A DNA stretch of 64,000 nucleotides from Choanephora cucurbitarum (taxonomy: Eukaryota > Mucoromycota > Mucoromycetes > Mucorales > Choanephoraceae): the NCBI GenBank assembly GCA_025331435.1, contig JAIWNI010000009.1, positions 310,001 through 374,000 of the forward strand, written 5' to 3'. Below are positions 33,688 through 45,028 of the stretch, piece by piece; the first letter of the stretch is position 1, and every line of letters begins with the position of its first letter. A program made the position numbers and the translations under genes. Below the pieces are notes generated by a model that made no database searches, was not told the DNA's origin, and saw only the letters and a program-made list of their open reading frames with translations.

Positions 33688-35013
33688 TAAGAAGATATAG
33701 CAAACAGAAGCAGTTAGAAAGGGGGAAAAGAGAAGAAAAAACGGACGATTACTATTTAAACCTCTATGTTTGGTTGCATGTGAAATTCAATTCATGCATT
33801 CACAGGATCGAATCGTCCGGACCTTGAATATAAAGAAGACTTTCCTTTTTAGAAAAAACTCGTTTGTAGCAATTTCATTATCGTTCAGCTCCTTTCACTC
33901 TTCTTTTTTCCAGAACAAAGACAAGATTGTAGCATTAAGGTTCTGTTATGCTTGCCTCATTCATTTCTAATTGATTTGTCTATACTCTAAGCTTTGATAA
34001 TATACTTAATTCTTAAAAAGACCTCAGCTTTTGGCCCTTTAGCAAGGCAAACTCGCCCAATTGCTCCCTTAAACCTGAATTGTTCAGCAAATTGATTTAT
34101 TCACTCTCAATAAAATGAGATTCAATATAAAGTGTTTTGTTTGTTGTCAGAAAGCGTTCGGCGTAGCCTTATGTACTTGCTGTCTAGAAGAGACTCGTTG
34201 ATTCATCGACCAAGATCAAAAGTCTTGGTTGAAGTTTGCCTGTTTGCAACCAGCCTGTACCTGAGTTATCAGCTTTTGAAAGAGAAAGACTTCTGAATTT
34301 TTGAGAGTGCAAATATAAATTATCACAACGTACCAGTACTTGAGAGTACAATCAGACCCCTAATGTAGCGATATCAGGTGTAATAATTATTTTCTGCAAA
34401 CTATGTGTAACGTTGTGACATAAATAAAGAAACATCATTAGATCAAAGTGAATACCTCTGAAATGGGAACAGATGATAATACGGTGAATAGGTTAACATT
34501 TAAGATTTAAACAAATAATAGCAAACGTCTTGTTGTGAGTTTCTTCAATATATTTTTAATTGTTTACTTTTGTAATAACAAGAAAAGAATGAGAAAAAAA
34601 AGCAGCAAAACAGAAATTTCTTATCGATGGAGTACATTTAACATAGTAATATATCATCATCAATCAGGTATCCTAACGTAACAAAACCTTAAGTGTTGCT
34701 TGATAGAGTGAATCTCGCACATTTCTTTGTCCAACTGGTGATAAATTCATTTCTAATCAAGGTCGGTTGATCGTGTACCAAGCGAGAGACCGATTGGACT
34801 CAATATCTGATTGAAACCAATTTTTTTAATCTCTTACGGCTTGAAGTATTCCTTTAAAAAGAATATTGCTCTATCAAAAAGCTTAACGCATTTGAAACAA
34901 TCCGAAGATATCACGTATATATGTACTCTCTTGATAGCAGCTCTTTTAAGCAGTGTTATTTGTACTGCAAAGTAGAGCGAATAAGAAGGAAAACCAATTA
35001 ACGAATTTCTTGT
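33688..35013. other. Intergenic, no gene seen
   Basis: About 1.3 kb of AT-rich DNA between the acyltransferase start and copy 2 of the duplication. Short ORFs such as 33770-33970 show no family features. Confidence 0.45.
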
Positions 35014-36030
35014 GCATCTAAACTATGTATGAAATTCATTAGTCATACAAAACAACATGCTTTGTTGACTTATGTCTTGACTTGTTCCTTGTTTGATATC
35101 AAAAACTATATATTGCAACTATAAACTATATAGGGCTTGAGAACCAGATGCTTACCATTGTTGCTTGACATCTACTTAATCCTTGACTTCAGCTGAATCT
35201 TGATCATCTGTCAAATGACTGAATGGCTTGACAAAGTCTTGCTTCCTTCACCATAACCCAGTTTAGTTTGTTTTTACGAATCCTTTTATGAGCTGTTTTG
35301 CTTGTAGCCAAAAGATAATAGTTTGTAAGGAGTTGTTTGCAATAAAAGCCATGGTCTTTCAAATGCCATCCTTACATTATGAAGCAGATCGGAATCTTGC
35401 TTCATGTCTCGTGTCTTGAACATGCAATACACCAACATTTGACAAGGATAAGACAACTCTGTTATTTACTTTTATTTGTGCTATAACAAGCTAAGATGCT
35501 GAACAACTCGGTACTTTGAAATCACCAACATTCCATATAACATGCACAAGCTATACTAGAACTACAAGACAAATAAGACATATAAGACAGATAGGTATAT
35601 TTTAATGAATAATGGTATAATAAAATATCATAAAAGTAAAGGACGAATGCAAATAACTATAGAGATACAGAGCAGTAGTAGACAAGCAGAGAGAGAAAGA
35701 GAGAGGCAGTAGTAGACAGACAAGCAGCAGTAGACAACAGAGGTAGGCAGCCAGAGAAGCAAACAGAGAGAGAGGCAAGCAGCAGTAGACAGACAGGTAA
35801 TAGTAGACAGACAAGCAGTAGTAGACAACCAGAGAGAGAGAGGCAAGAACAGACATCAATATAAAGGCGATTAGACACAGAGTAACACAGCAGATAGAGA
35901 AAGGCAAAGAGTGGACAACAGACGAAGAAAGACATACAGAGACGGACATGAATAGGTAAGACCAGCCAGCAACAAGAGGGATGAGACCAAGCACGCGTAA
36001 ATAAAGACAGGCAAAAGTATACATAGCAGC

Positions 36031-36120
36031 AGACAAGAGCAGACAAGAGCAGACAAGAGCAGACAAGAGCAGACAAGAGCAGACAAGAGCAGACAAGAGC
36101 AGACAAGAGCAGACAAGAGC
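36031..36120 (-). repeat. 10-bp tandem array, nine units
   Basis: Nine perfect copies of the 10-bp unit GCAGACAAGA (the complement of the copy 1 unit), followed by the same single variant unit. The array is shorter by four units than in copy 1, showing active length change. Confidence 0.95.
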
Positions 36121-36261
36121 AGACGAGAACAACCAGGCAGAGACAATAGACAGCATATCAACAGGCAGAAAATAACACACAGCAAAAAGGAACAGACATT
36201 CAAGTGCAAGTAACCAAACAGAGACAGAATAGCAACACAAAGGCAGGAGAAAGAAGACAGT

Positions 36262-37122
36262 TTAAAACAGTCTTTGTCGTTTTCTCTGCAAGTGATTATC
36301 ATCTTCTCTTTTTCTTTTACCAGGTAAAGGCGCAACAGGAGAGAGATTCCAAGCAAAGGCGGAAGTAGCAGTAGCAGCGTTGGTAGTAGCAGTGGCGGCA
36401 TCGCAGGCTGCGTTAATAGAAGTGTTGGCAGCAACAACATTATCAGAGACACCTGCAACAGAAGTAGCGTCGATGGCAGCAGCGTTAACAGCTGTAGCAG
36501 CAGCAGCAGAAAGAATAGCAGCAGTAATAGCATCAATGTCATCAGCAGGAAGGAAAGCAACTGAAGAGGCAGACACAGGAGAGACAATAGTAGCGGGTGT
36601 AGCAGTAGAAGCGGCATCACTGGTGGTAGCGGATGCAGTACCAGAAGCATCACTAGCGTCGATGGCAGCAGTGTTAGCAGCTGTAGCAGCAGCAGCAGAA
36701 AGAATAGCAGCAGTAATAGCATCAATGTCATCAGCAGGAAGGAAAGCAACTGAAGAGGCAGACACAGAAGAGACAATAGTAGCGGGTGTAGCAGTAGAAG
36801 CGGCATCACTGGTGGTAGCGGATGCAATACCAGAAGGATCACTAGCGTCAACAGCAGAATCAGCAGCGTTGGTGGCAGCAGCATCAGAGATAGAGACAAT
36901 GGTGGTAGCGGTGGAACTAGCAGGAACGGAATCAACAGAAGAAGAGGATAAAGAACGTAAAGAAGAAGAGAGGCGAGCGAGTTGTTCTTCTGCTTTCCAA
37001 TGGATTGTTTGAACTTGAAGTTGTCTTAAGATTGGTGTACTCTCGTCATCCATTTCTTCAAGTTTTCTTTCGCTTGAGAATTTGATTCTTTCGAGAAAAT
37101 CCATATAGCTTGAGGTGTTCAT
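36262..37122 (-). CDS. Ala/Ser/Thr-rich protein, duplicated ORF copy 2
   Basis: A 286-residue ORF matching the 223-residue ORF at 6466-7137, with the same MNTSSYMDFLERIK start, the same Ala/Ser/Thr-rich centre and the same basic end (GKRKREDDN...RKRQRLF). It differs by a tandem second copy of a 63-residue block beginning DASDxSGxASATTSDAAST and ending near AAAATAxNxAAI. The upstream ATG at 37203 is also in frame here, adding 27 residues, but this frame is not kept in copy 1 because of the 11-bp unit. No family was recognised; nuclear location is a guess from the basic tail. Confidence 0.55.
   Translation of the reverse strand: MNTSSYMDFLERIKFSSERKLEEMDDESTPILRQLQVQTIHWKAEEQLARLSSSLRSLSSSSVDSVPASSTATTIVSISDAAATNAADSAVDASDPSGIASATTSDAASTATPATIVSSVSASSVAFLPADDIDAITAAILSAAAATAANTAAIDASDASGTASATTSDAASTATPATIVSPVSASSVAFLPADDIDAITAAILSAAAATAVNAAAIDATSVAGVSDNVVAANTSINAACDAATATTNAATATSAFAWNLSPVAPLPGKRKREDDNHLQRKRQRLF
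36461..36844 (-). repeat. Tandem 189-bp in-frame repeat inside ORF
   Basis: Two adjacent units of 189 bp within the Ala-rich ORF, differing at only a few bases; limits are approximate to about 10 bp. Copy 1 of the large duplication holds a single unit, so the event came after the segmental duplication or was reversed in copy 1. Confidence 0.88.
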
Positions 37123-38463
37123 GTTTGGATGAGAAGTATAAAAGTGAGAGAGAAGTGAGAGAGAAGTGAGAGAAAAGTGAGAGAAAAGAGGAATCGCATT
37201 CATAAAGTGCTTTTGATCATCACGCTATGTAGAATGAGCAAATGCTCTTTCCTTCTTTTCCTTTTTTGTTCTTCATTTTGCTAAACTGATCAACAGTTAT
37301 TCGTCTATAAAATGACGCGTTTCGATGGTTTTTAGTTGTCGTGTTCATAGCAACAGCAGGGTTCGTTTGCTTGTCGATCTTTACTCTCTACTTTACAATG
37401 CAGAAAAATTAAAAGTCAGTTTATGAGCAGATAAACACGTCCATTTTCAAAAAGTAAACCCAAATAAACCATCCTTCTTTTTTATCACAAAGTGCTTTGA
37501 ATTACATACTTGTGAGTTTGCTTTTTTGTAGCTTTCAAAAAGATGAAGAATCAAGGATTTTATGACTTTTCTTTCAACGAAAAAAGATAGATTTTTCGGG
37601 TCTTGTGGGTCTGTGCTTAAAATAAGGTTTTTTCGTGTTACACAAGTAATGGAGCCAAAAGAAAAAAAAAGTATTTTTGAAGAAAGCACGATAAAGAATG
37701 AAAGTAGACTAAAGAGCAAAACAGCCAACTACTAATGTATTATACATAAGTAATAGAAAATCAACAAAAGAGTCAGTATGAAGAGTAGTGAAAAGAAATA
37801 AAAGTACTTTTTGTTTATGGTGAAGATCGGCAATTTCCAAAAAAGGAATGATGGAAAAAAAAGGTTTCCATAGATAAGTGTATGTGCACTTTTCCTTCTT
37901 TTTGATACCAAAAAAATAAAGAGAACATAAAATCTACATGATTGATTTTGTAGCTTTGATTATTTACACTGTACTGCGCTTAAGAAATCTCCAGTTTGTG
38001 ACAAGAAGAAATGTTTTTCTTTTTCTTTATTTGACAGTTAGTCAATGACTAAATATAGAGAAAAAAGGTAATCCCACTATTGGTATTACGCAATCTTCTA
38101 CTATCTTATAGATAAGAAAATGGTTTAGCTGTAGAATCGATTTATATTAGGCTTTTTTTTTTACGAAGCCAGTAAAGAGAAAAGATAGGCTTTCCAGCTT
38201 GACAGTAATTGAGGAGGAGTTTGCCTGTCAAAAATATTTGATGAGCGGCATAAACAATTGAAAAATCGAACAAAATGAAATGAATGTGAAACCATCCAAG
38301 ATATTTTTATCTGAGTACAATGTTTGCAACATCAACCAAGCTTTGAGTAACCAGAAAAGAGCACGGCTTGTCAGTATTCAGTAATGGGAGCAGATGGTTG
38401 CAAATGATGAAAGGAAAATACAGCGTTTGATTATATTCTGCTGCAAAGTTGGATAAGTGATTT

Positions 38464-39696
38464 TTGTTTACCACAGAAATTAGGTATCTTTTTTTTACAA
38501 TACCATATGTGATCTCTCATTAAATAATACTTAATTGACACCGAAGGAATTCAAGTTACAGTCAATATGAAATAATGGTTAATTGAATCATTTTGTACAG
38601 ACAAAGAGTCAAAGCGTCTACTATTTCAATGATAGTTTACACCTCACATAGACATCTCTTTATCTTCTGGCCTACGGTCTTACAAATATCATCAATTTCC
38701 TAATGATATTGCATCTTTTTAATCGAAGATTTTTCAAAAACTATGATATAAGTAGCTCTATTTTAATATCAAAGTTTGTATAATTAGAGAGATATTCGGC
38801 TAAGATTCTTTTCTTGAATATACCTAGTATCTTTGTCGGCTTCTATAAGCACTTACTCGATAAAAGCATGCAAATTACAATACTGAACAGGACCATTTTC
38901 AGTTGTTTATCTCTAAACACAGTTCAATAAATGTTTATGTCTCTTGAAAGAATAATACTAAGATATATAACAACTTCTAATCTTATACAACCGCTTTCGC
39001 TGAGCACCTGAAATGTATTACTGTGTATATAGGATTGTATTGATACATTTAATTGATATTGTTTTGATATATATATAACCTAACAACGATACAATAATAT
39101 TTACAATAAAGACCTTTAGTTCTAATGACATCTGTTGAACAGATAACTGATGAGCTTGATGTAGCTTACAGGATGCCAAGTAGACTCATAAATCTCTTAC
39201 GCGTAGATACAGGCGTACGCTTAGGTAATAGAAACCAACAATTATATTTTGACTTTATGAAATGTAGTCCTTAATCGTTTTTTTTTCTAATATGATTGAG
39301 CTGTTGCCTCGGTAGACATGATTTTCAGCATAAAGCAGTTCTCCCTTTAGTTACAGTACATTCAGCTTACTTTATACCATATGGCTGCTTAGCGCGTGCT
39401 AATGTAGTGCATATACAAGCTCTCATTAAAGCAACTGAATACCTCATGCTTCTATTGATATTCATTTTTATATCTTCAAAGGAAGCGACAAAGAATTTAT
39501 AACTTACACTACAAAAAGATCATCCTTTATTCTCACTTCTCCAAAATAAGTTCCACAAGCAGTAAGCACATCAAGAAGCTAAACTCAACATGTCTTGGTC
39601 TGCCCTTTTTTGAAAGTAAACTTTTGAGCGGGGCTTCATTTTTTACAAGATAACAGCCAAGACATTTTACTTTTCTCTTGTTTCATTAGCGTACTT
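38464..39696. other. Intergenic with possible relic at 39125-39502
   Basis: AT-rich DNA upstream of the P4-ATPase. A short frame from an ATG at 39125 (MTSVEQITDELDVAYRMPSR and on, 33 codons, then GTAATA) and an open stretch at 39296-39502 (CCLGRHDFQHKAVLPLVTVH and on) look protein-like. They could be exons of a decayed gene, but I could not join them cleanly or name a family. Confidence 0.3.
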
Positions 39697-42600
39697 ATGT
39701 TTCGAGACAGTCGTCCGATTGCACTTCGAAAACTCAATTTGTTTTCTAATCGAAAACATCGTACATCGGATTCAATACACAGTGATGAGGATCCACTATT
39801 AGATGAAGAAGCAGCTGTAAACTATTAAATAAAAGATGACCTGACAACAGACTAACTTCTTGTTTCTTCCTTGTAAGCTTCACCCTGCTTTATCGCCTAT
39901 CTCTTCTCATCATTCTTCTGCTTCAAACAGTATCAGACACAGTTCAGTCAAGCCTGAAAGAAAGAAGCAAAAAGTGAAAGACAGTTTCATTGTGCGGCTA
40001 TTCAGTAAAAAGAAAGTTTGGTCACCTAGGACAATTACATTACAAGCCAATGGTAAAGTGAACCAGATTCTTCTTTATCAGATAAGAAAAGCAACTAAGC
40101 TATGACATAGATAAAGAGAAAAAGAAGTTTGCTGCCAATGTTATTATCAATCAAAAGTACAACTTCTTCACTTTCTTTCCTATCGTTTTGTTTGAGCAAG
40201 TAAGTATACAAGAGGATTTTGATTTGGTTTCCTGACAGTATCTTTAGTTTGTCATTTTCTTCAATCTTTACTTTTTACTAGTTGCCTTATCTCAATTTGT
40301 GCCTGCTTTGAAAATAGGTCAGTTTTGATGGAATGATTGGTTGAATAAGTGTCGGTCAAGTTGACAACTTTAGATAGGCTATATTCTCACTTATTTCGGT
40401 CCATTATGTTTTGTCTTGTTGATTACCATCAGCAAAGAAGCACTTGATGATTATCAACGTTATAAGCGAGACAAAGAAGCCAACTCCCAGCTCTATCAAT
40501 GTTTAACACCCAATGGATTTCAGCATATACCCAGTTCAAAAATTCGCGTAGGTGACATGATACACATTACCAAAGATCAACGCATACCTGCCGACATGAT
40601 CTTATTACGCACTACAGAAGAGAGTGGAGCTAGTTTTATTAGGACAGATCAGCTGGATGGTGAAACAGATTGGAAGTTACGTTTGGCTATCCCTTCCTTG
40701 CAGCGACTATCATCAGACCAAGACTTGCTGAACATACATGGTCATATCTATGCAGATGCACCACACAAAGACATTCATAGCTTCGTAGGCAACATATCCG
40801 TCAATGATCCACAGACAGGTGTCGACCAGATTGAGCCATTGGGTGTAGAGAACACAATGTGGACAAATACTGTATTGGCATCGGGATCCGTGATTGGCTT
40901 TGTTATCTATACAGGCAAGGATACCCGTGCTGTCATGAACACAAATCACCCCAAGACAAAAGTGGGTCTGTTAGATAAAGAGATCAACCAGTTGGCTAAG
41001 GTAAAGAAAGAGAGGACTTTGGCAATCAACTTGAGACTGAGCATCTTTTATGTATTAGATTCTATTTATTGTGACTCTGCTGTTATCTGTAGTCATGGTC
41101 GGCTTAAATGGATTTCGAGGCGTTTGGTATATCTATGTCTTTCGATTCTTGATCTTGTTTTCTTCTATTATTCCTATTGGGTAAGTCCGACTGTGTAGAG
41201 AAAAAAAAAAGAAAGGGTTCGACTGACCAAGTCTGTTGAAAGTTTGCGCGTCAATCTAGATATGGGTAAAACAGTATATTCACGTCAGATCGAATCCGAT
41301 GAGGATATTATGGGCACTATTGTACGTACAAGTACATTACCAGAAGAACTTGGCCGAGTGGAATACCTGTTGACCGATAAAACAGGGACATTGACTCAAA
41401 ATGATATGGAACTTAAGAAACTTCATATGGGCACCATGTCGTATAGCTTGGATACCATGGATGAAATCCAGACACATGTAGCCACAGCCTTTGAAACTTC
41501 TCAACAGCACTCAGATGGCATGAAAGGTCGGCGCAATATTTCTGTTCGTATCCGTGATATTGTACAGGCCTTAGCTCTCTGCCACAACGTGACTCCTTCT
41601 GTGAATTTGGATGGCACTATTACCTATCAAGCTTCGAGTCCAGATGAAGTAGCAATTGTCAAATGGACAGAGCATATGGGGTTGAGTTTGGTTGGTCGTG
41701 ATGTCAACACAATCCAATTACGTGTTGATGCTACAGGCGATATCCTATATTATGACGTCTTAAATATCTTTCCCTTTTCAAGCGAGACAAAGAGAATGGG
41801 TATCATTGTTCGGAATAGACAGACTCAAGAAGTTAACTTTTACGAAAAAGGTGCAGATACTGTCATGGCTAGAATTGTTCAATATAACGATTGGTAAGCT
41901 TATATGACAAAACGATAGAAATTGTTTGTTTGATACAGACACTGAATAGGTTAAATGAAGAATGTGATAATATGGCCAGAGAAGGCCTTCGAACTTTGGT
42001 AGTAGCTAAAAAGAGTCTGTCAGAAGATGCCTACAAGGAATTTACAGATCGATACCATGATGCAGAAGTATCATTACACGATAGAAATATGCTAAAGCAA
42101 TCTGTGATTGAGTCTTTGCTTGAATCCAATCTTGAATTACTTGGTTTAACAGGTGTTGAAGATAAGCTCCAAGAGGGTGTCAAGAACACGCTTGAACAAA
42201 TGCGCAATGCCGGTCTCAAAGTATGGATGTTGACAGGTGATAAAATCGAGACAGCCACTTGTATTGCTATTTCCTCGAAACTTGTATCACGTAATCAAGG
42301 CATTCATACAGTAGCCAAATTGAAGACAGCTATGGAAGCAGCGGATGAAATTGACAATTTGAGAACAAAGACAGACAACTGCCTTGTGATCGATGGCGAG
42401 TCGTTGCAGCTCTGTTTGGATAATTTTATAGATGAATTTATCGAGATCGTCACATTGATGCCGGTGGTCGTCTGCTGCCGTTGCTCCCCTACTCAAAAGG
42501 CAGATATTACACGATTGATCAAGGACTACACAAACAAACGCGTACTCTGTATAGGTGATGGCGGTAATGATGTCAGTATGATCCAAGCAGCTGATGTGGG

Positions 42601-43527
42601 TGTAGGTATTGTTGGTAAAGAAGGAAAACAGGCCTCCTTGGCTGCTGATTTCTCTATCACTCAATTCAGCCATTTGACCAGATTGTTGTTATGGCATGGA
42701 AGAAACAGCTATAAGCGATCTGCCAAACTATCTCAATTTGTGATCCATCGTGGTTTGATTATCTCAATTATGCAGGCTGTATTCTCTGCCTTGTTCTATT
42801 TTGCACCCATTGCTCTCTTCCAAGGAATGTTGATTGTAGGCTATGCTACTATTTACACAAATGCACCTGTCTTCTCGCTTGTGCTTGATCAAGATGTGAG
42901 TGAGGAAATTGCGATGATGTATCCTGAACTCTATAAGGATTTGACCAAGGTAAGGCATAACGGCAGTAGCTCTTTGTTTGTATCATTAACAGTCTAATGT
43001 TTTAGGGTCGATCACTTTCTTATCGTACTTTCTTTACCTGGCTGTTGATTAGTGTCTACCAAGGAGGGGCTATTATGATCTTGTCCATCTTGTTGTTTGA
43101 AGATGAATTTATCCACATTGTCTCTATTTCTTTTACAGCCTTAATCTTTAACGAACTCCTGATGGTTGCTTTAGAGATTAACACCTGGTAAAAGAATATC
43201 ACTTGGTTGACTCGTGAATGATATTAACTTTCTATCTCTCGTTTTAATTAGGCATCGTATTATGTTTTTGGCAGAATTGATTACAGTCTTGATTTATTTT
43301 GGATCTATGTGGCTGTTGCCTACATATTTTGGTAAGATATACCATCAAAGTCCAAAAAAAGAGTAGAAGCTAATCAACAAAAATCTCTATTAGATATGTC
43401 ATTTATTTTGACAAGTAGATTTGTGTGGAAAGTAGCCGTTATCACAGCTGTTAGCAGTTGCCCATTGTATATTGTCAAAGTCATTAAGCGAAGAATTGCA
43501 CCACCTAGTTATACAAAGCTTACTTAG
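39697..43527 (+). CDS. NEO1: P4-type ATPase, Neo1-like phospholipid flippase
   Basis: Eleven exons (39697-39816, 39878-40052, 40111-40199, 40248-40317, 40378-41000, 41059-41180, 41243-41893, 41950-42949, 43006-43187, 43252-43331, 43394-43527) join in frame to 1081 residues. It moves aminophospholipids to the cytosolic leaflet of Golgi/endosome membranes. Seen in order: cytosolic N-tail, [20 protein letters not shown] before TM1, actuator loop [14 protein letters not shown] (the P4 DGET motif), TM4 [17 protein letters not shown], phosphorylation site DKTGTLTQ, nucleotide-binding [23 protein letters not shown], the hinge [19 protein letters not shown], and TM5-TM10. The PIGL element and the short N-terminus place it with Neo1/ATP9A, which needs no Cdc50 partner, rather than with Drs2/Dnf. 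Introns are 47-67 bp. Confidence 0.94.
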
Positions 43528-44001
43528 CACATGCATTCTGTATAAAAAGAAACTATTGTAATATAAAACACAATCCTCTCTCTCCCTATTCATTAGGAAG
43601 AGAAAAGCATACCAAATCAGACTTTGACGTGATGAAATGCATTTACTCATCGACGTTATATATGAAAAATGAGTGTATAGGATTGCGGAATATCAAATTG
43701 AGTAAATAGAAAAAGCTCGTTATAAGTAAAAGCGATACAATGCCAATATGCGCTTAACTTTCTCCAGTCAAGATAAAGCTATGCTATGTTCTGAACATTT
43801 TCTCAACATATTGGATCAGCACCGTCCATTCAGATCAGAAACTCCCCCTTTCATTCAAATTCAATTTAAAGTTCAGGTCCGCTGTGTGTGACTCTTTGCG
43901 GGGTTTAGCAAGCGTCGTTGGACAATCTCTCTCATCGGCGAATATGAGACGCAAGTAGCAAATCCCAAAGAAACCTCCTCTCTCATCCGTATCTCTACGC
44001 A
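43528..44001. other. RPL23 promoter region
   Basis: 474 bp between the flippase stop and the RPL23 start. The block at 43860-43960 is richer in G+C than its surroundings, as in other ribosomal-protein promoters here. No ORF was recognised. Confidence 0.45.
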
Positions 44002-44867
44002 ATGCCTAAAGGTGTGTATAGCATATAGATTATTGCCTGTTGATGGTTTGCATTAAAATGACAATGGATGCCGAATGTGTGCAATGGAATGGATCAAATC
44101 AGTAGACGGATGGATGGATGGATGAGCTGAACAAGAGAACAAGAGAGAAAGAAACAAAGGGAAGAGAGAAGCAGACAAATCTAGAAAAAAAGAAAGCAGA
44201 GACGATTAGCTTGTTATATTCGATTGAATGTACCGGTTGAGTACATACAACATAGAGATGGATGGATGGATGGATGATAAAGGGAAAACAAAGAAGCGCA
44301 TAGACACTCTATCAATAAGGCAACTTGCAATTCTAAACTTTTCAGTACCATACATTGCACATTATGTCTCTTTGTTTCAGACTCTTGAATCATTATAATA
44401 GCAAATCATCAATAGAGCCAATATAAGCAAGTTAGTATAGGTTTATTAATTGTTTGATTTAAGTTAGCGTTTCCGGAACCAAGTACCGTATGACCCTCGG
44501 TTTGCCCGTTGGTGCTGTCATGAACTGTGCTGATAACTCTGGTGCCAAGAACTTGTATGTTATTGCTGTCCGTAACATCAAGGGTCGTTTGAACAGACTC
44601 CCTGCTGCCGGTTGTGGTGACATGGTTGTCGCCACTGTCAAGAAGGGTAAGCCTGAATTAAGAAAGAAGGTTTTGGCTGCTGTCGTTGTTCGTCAACGTA
44701 AGGCCTGGCGCCGTAGAGATGGTGTTTTCCTCTACTTTGAAGATAACGCCGGTGTCATTGTTAACCCCAAGGGTGAAATGAAGGGTAGTGCTATCACTGG
44801 TCCCGTTGCCAAGGAATGTGCTGATTTGTGGCCCCGTATTGCTTCTGCTTCCGGTACCGTTGTCTAA
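44002..44867 (+). CDS. RPL23: 60S ribosomal protein L23 (uL14)
   Basis: The first exon is tiny: ATG CCT AAA G (44002-44011, MPK) before a long intron of about 450 bp. The second exon begins near 44464 (acceptor TTTAAG) and encodes [20 protein letters not shown] to the stop, with the uL14 signatures [36 protein letters not shown] and [21 protein letters not shown]. The exact junction has two options: donor at 44012 with acceptor at 44463, or donor at 44016 with acceptor at 44467; both keep the frame and differ by about one residue. The product, about 140 residues, sits at the subunit interface. The intron holds two GATG microsatellites. Strong codon bias agrees with high expression. Confidence 0.96.
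44108..44276 (+). repeat. Two GATG microsatellites in RPL23 intron
   Basis: Short (GGAT)n tracts at about 44108-44124 and 44256-44276, both inside the large first intron. Confidence 0.85.
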
Positions 44868-45028
44868 ACATAATTATCTTTAAACAATAAATAAATCAAT
44901 TGATTCCAATCTTCCCTCTCATTGACACATCTCTCCCAACAACTAACTCAAAGCGCTACATACTTTTATTGAAAGGCGGATTTTTATTATTATTCATGAT
45001 TTCTCTTTTGCATAACAAACTCCCATAC

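Larger units (their letters stand above)
35014..38463 (-). repeat. Inverted segmental duplication, copy 2
   Basis: About 3.45 kb, the reverse complement of 5134-8460, with 26.5 kb between the copies. It keeps the same order on the minus strand: untranscribed-looking 5' region, Ala-rich ORF, 10-bp array and CT-rich tail. The listed length differences (189-bp in-frame duplication, one more 11-bp unit, four fewer 10-bp units, no T23 tract, a small gap near the distal end) account for nearly all of the 123-bp size difference. The near-identity implies a recent duplication or ongoing gene conversion. Confidence 0.93.

Noticed and set aside
37447..37728. 93-codon minus-strand ORF inside copy 2
   Set aside because: It has no ATG start, and a one-base change in a T run shifts its frame in copy 1.
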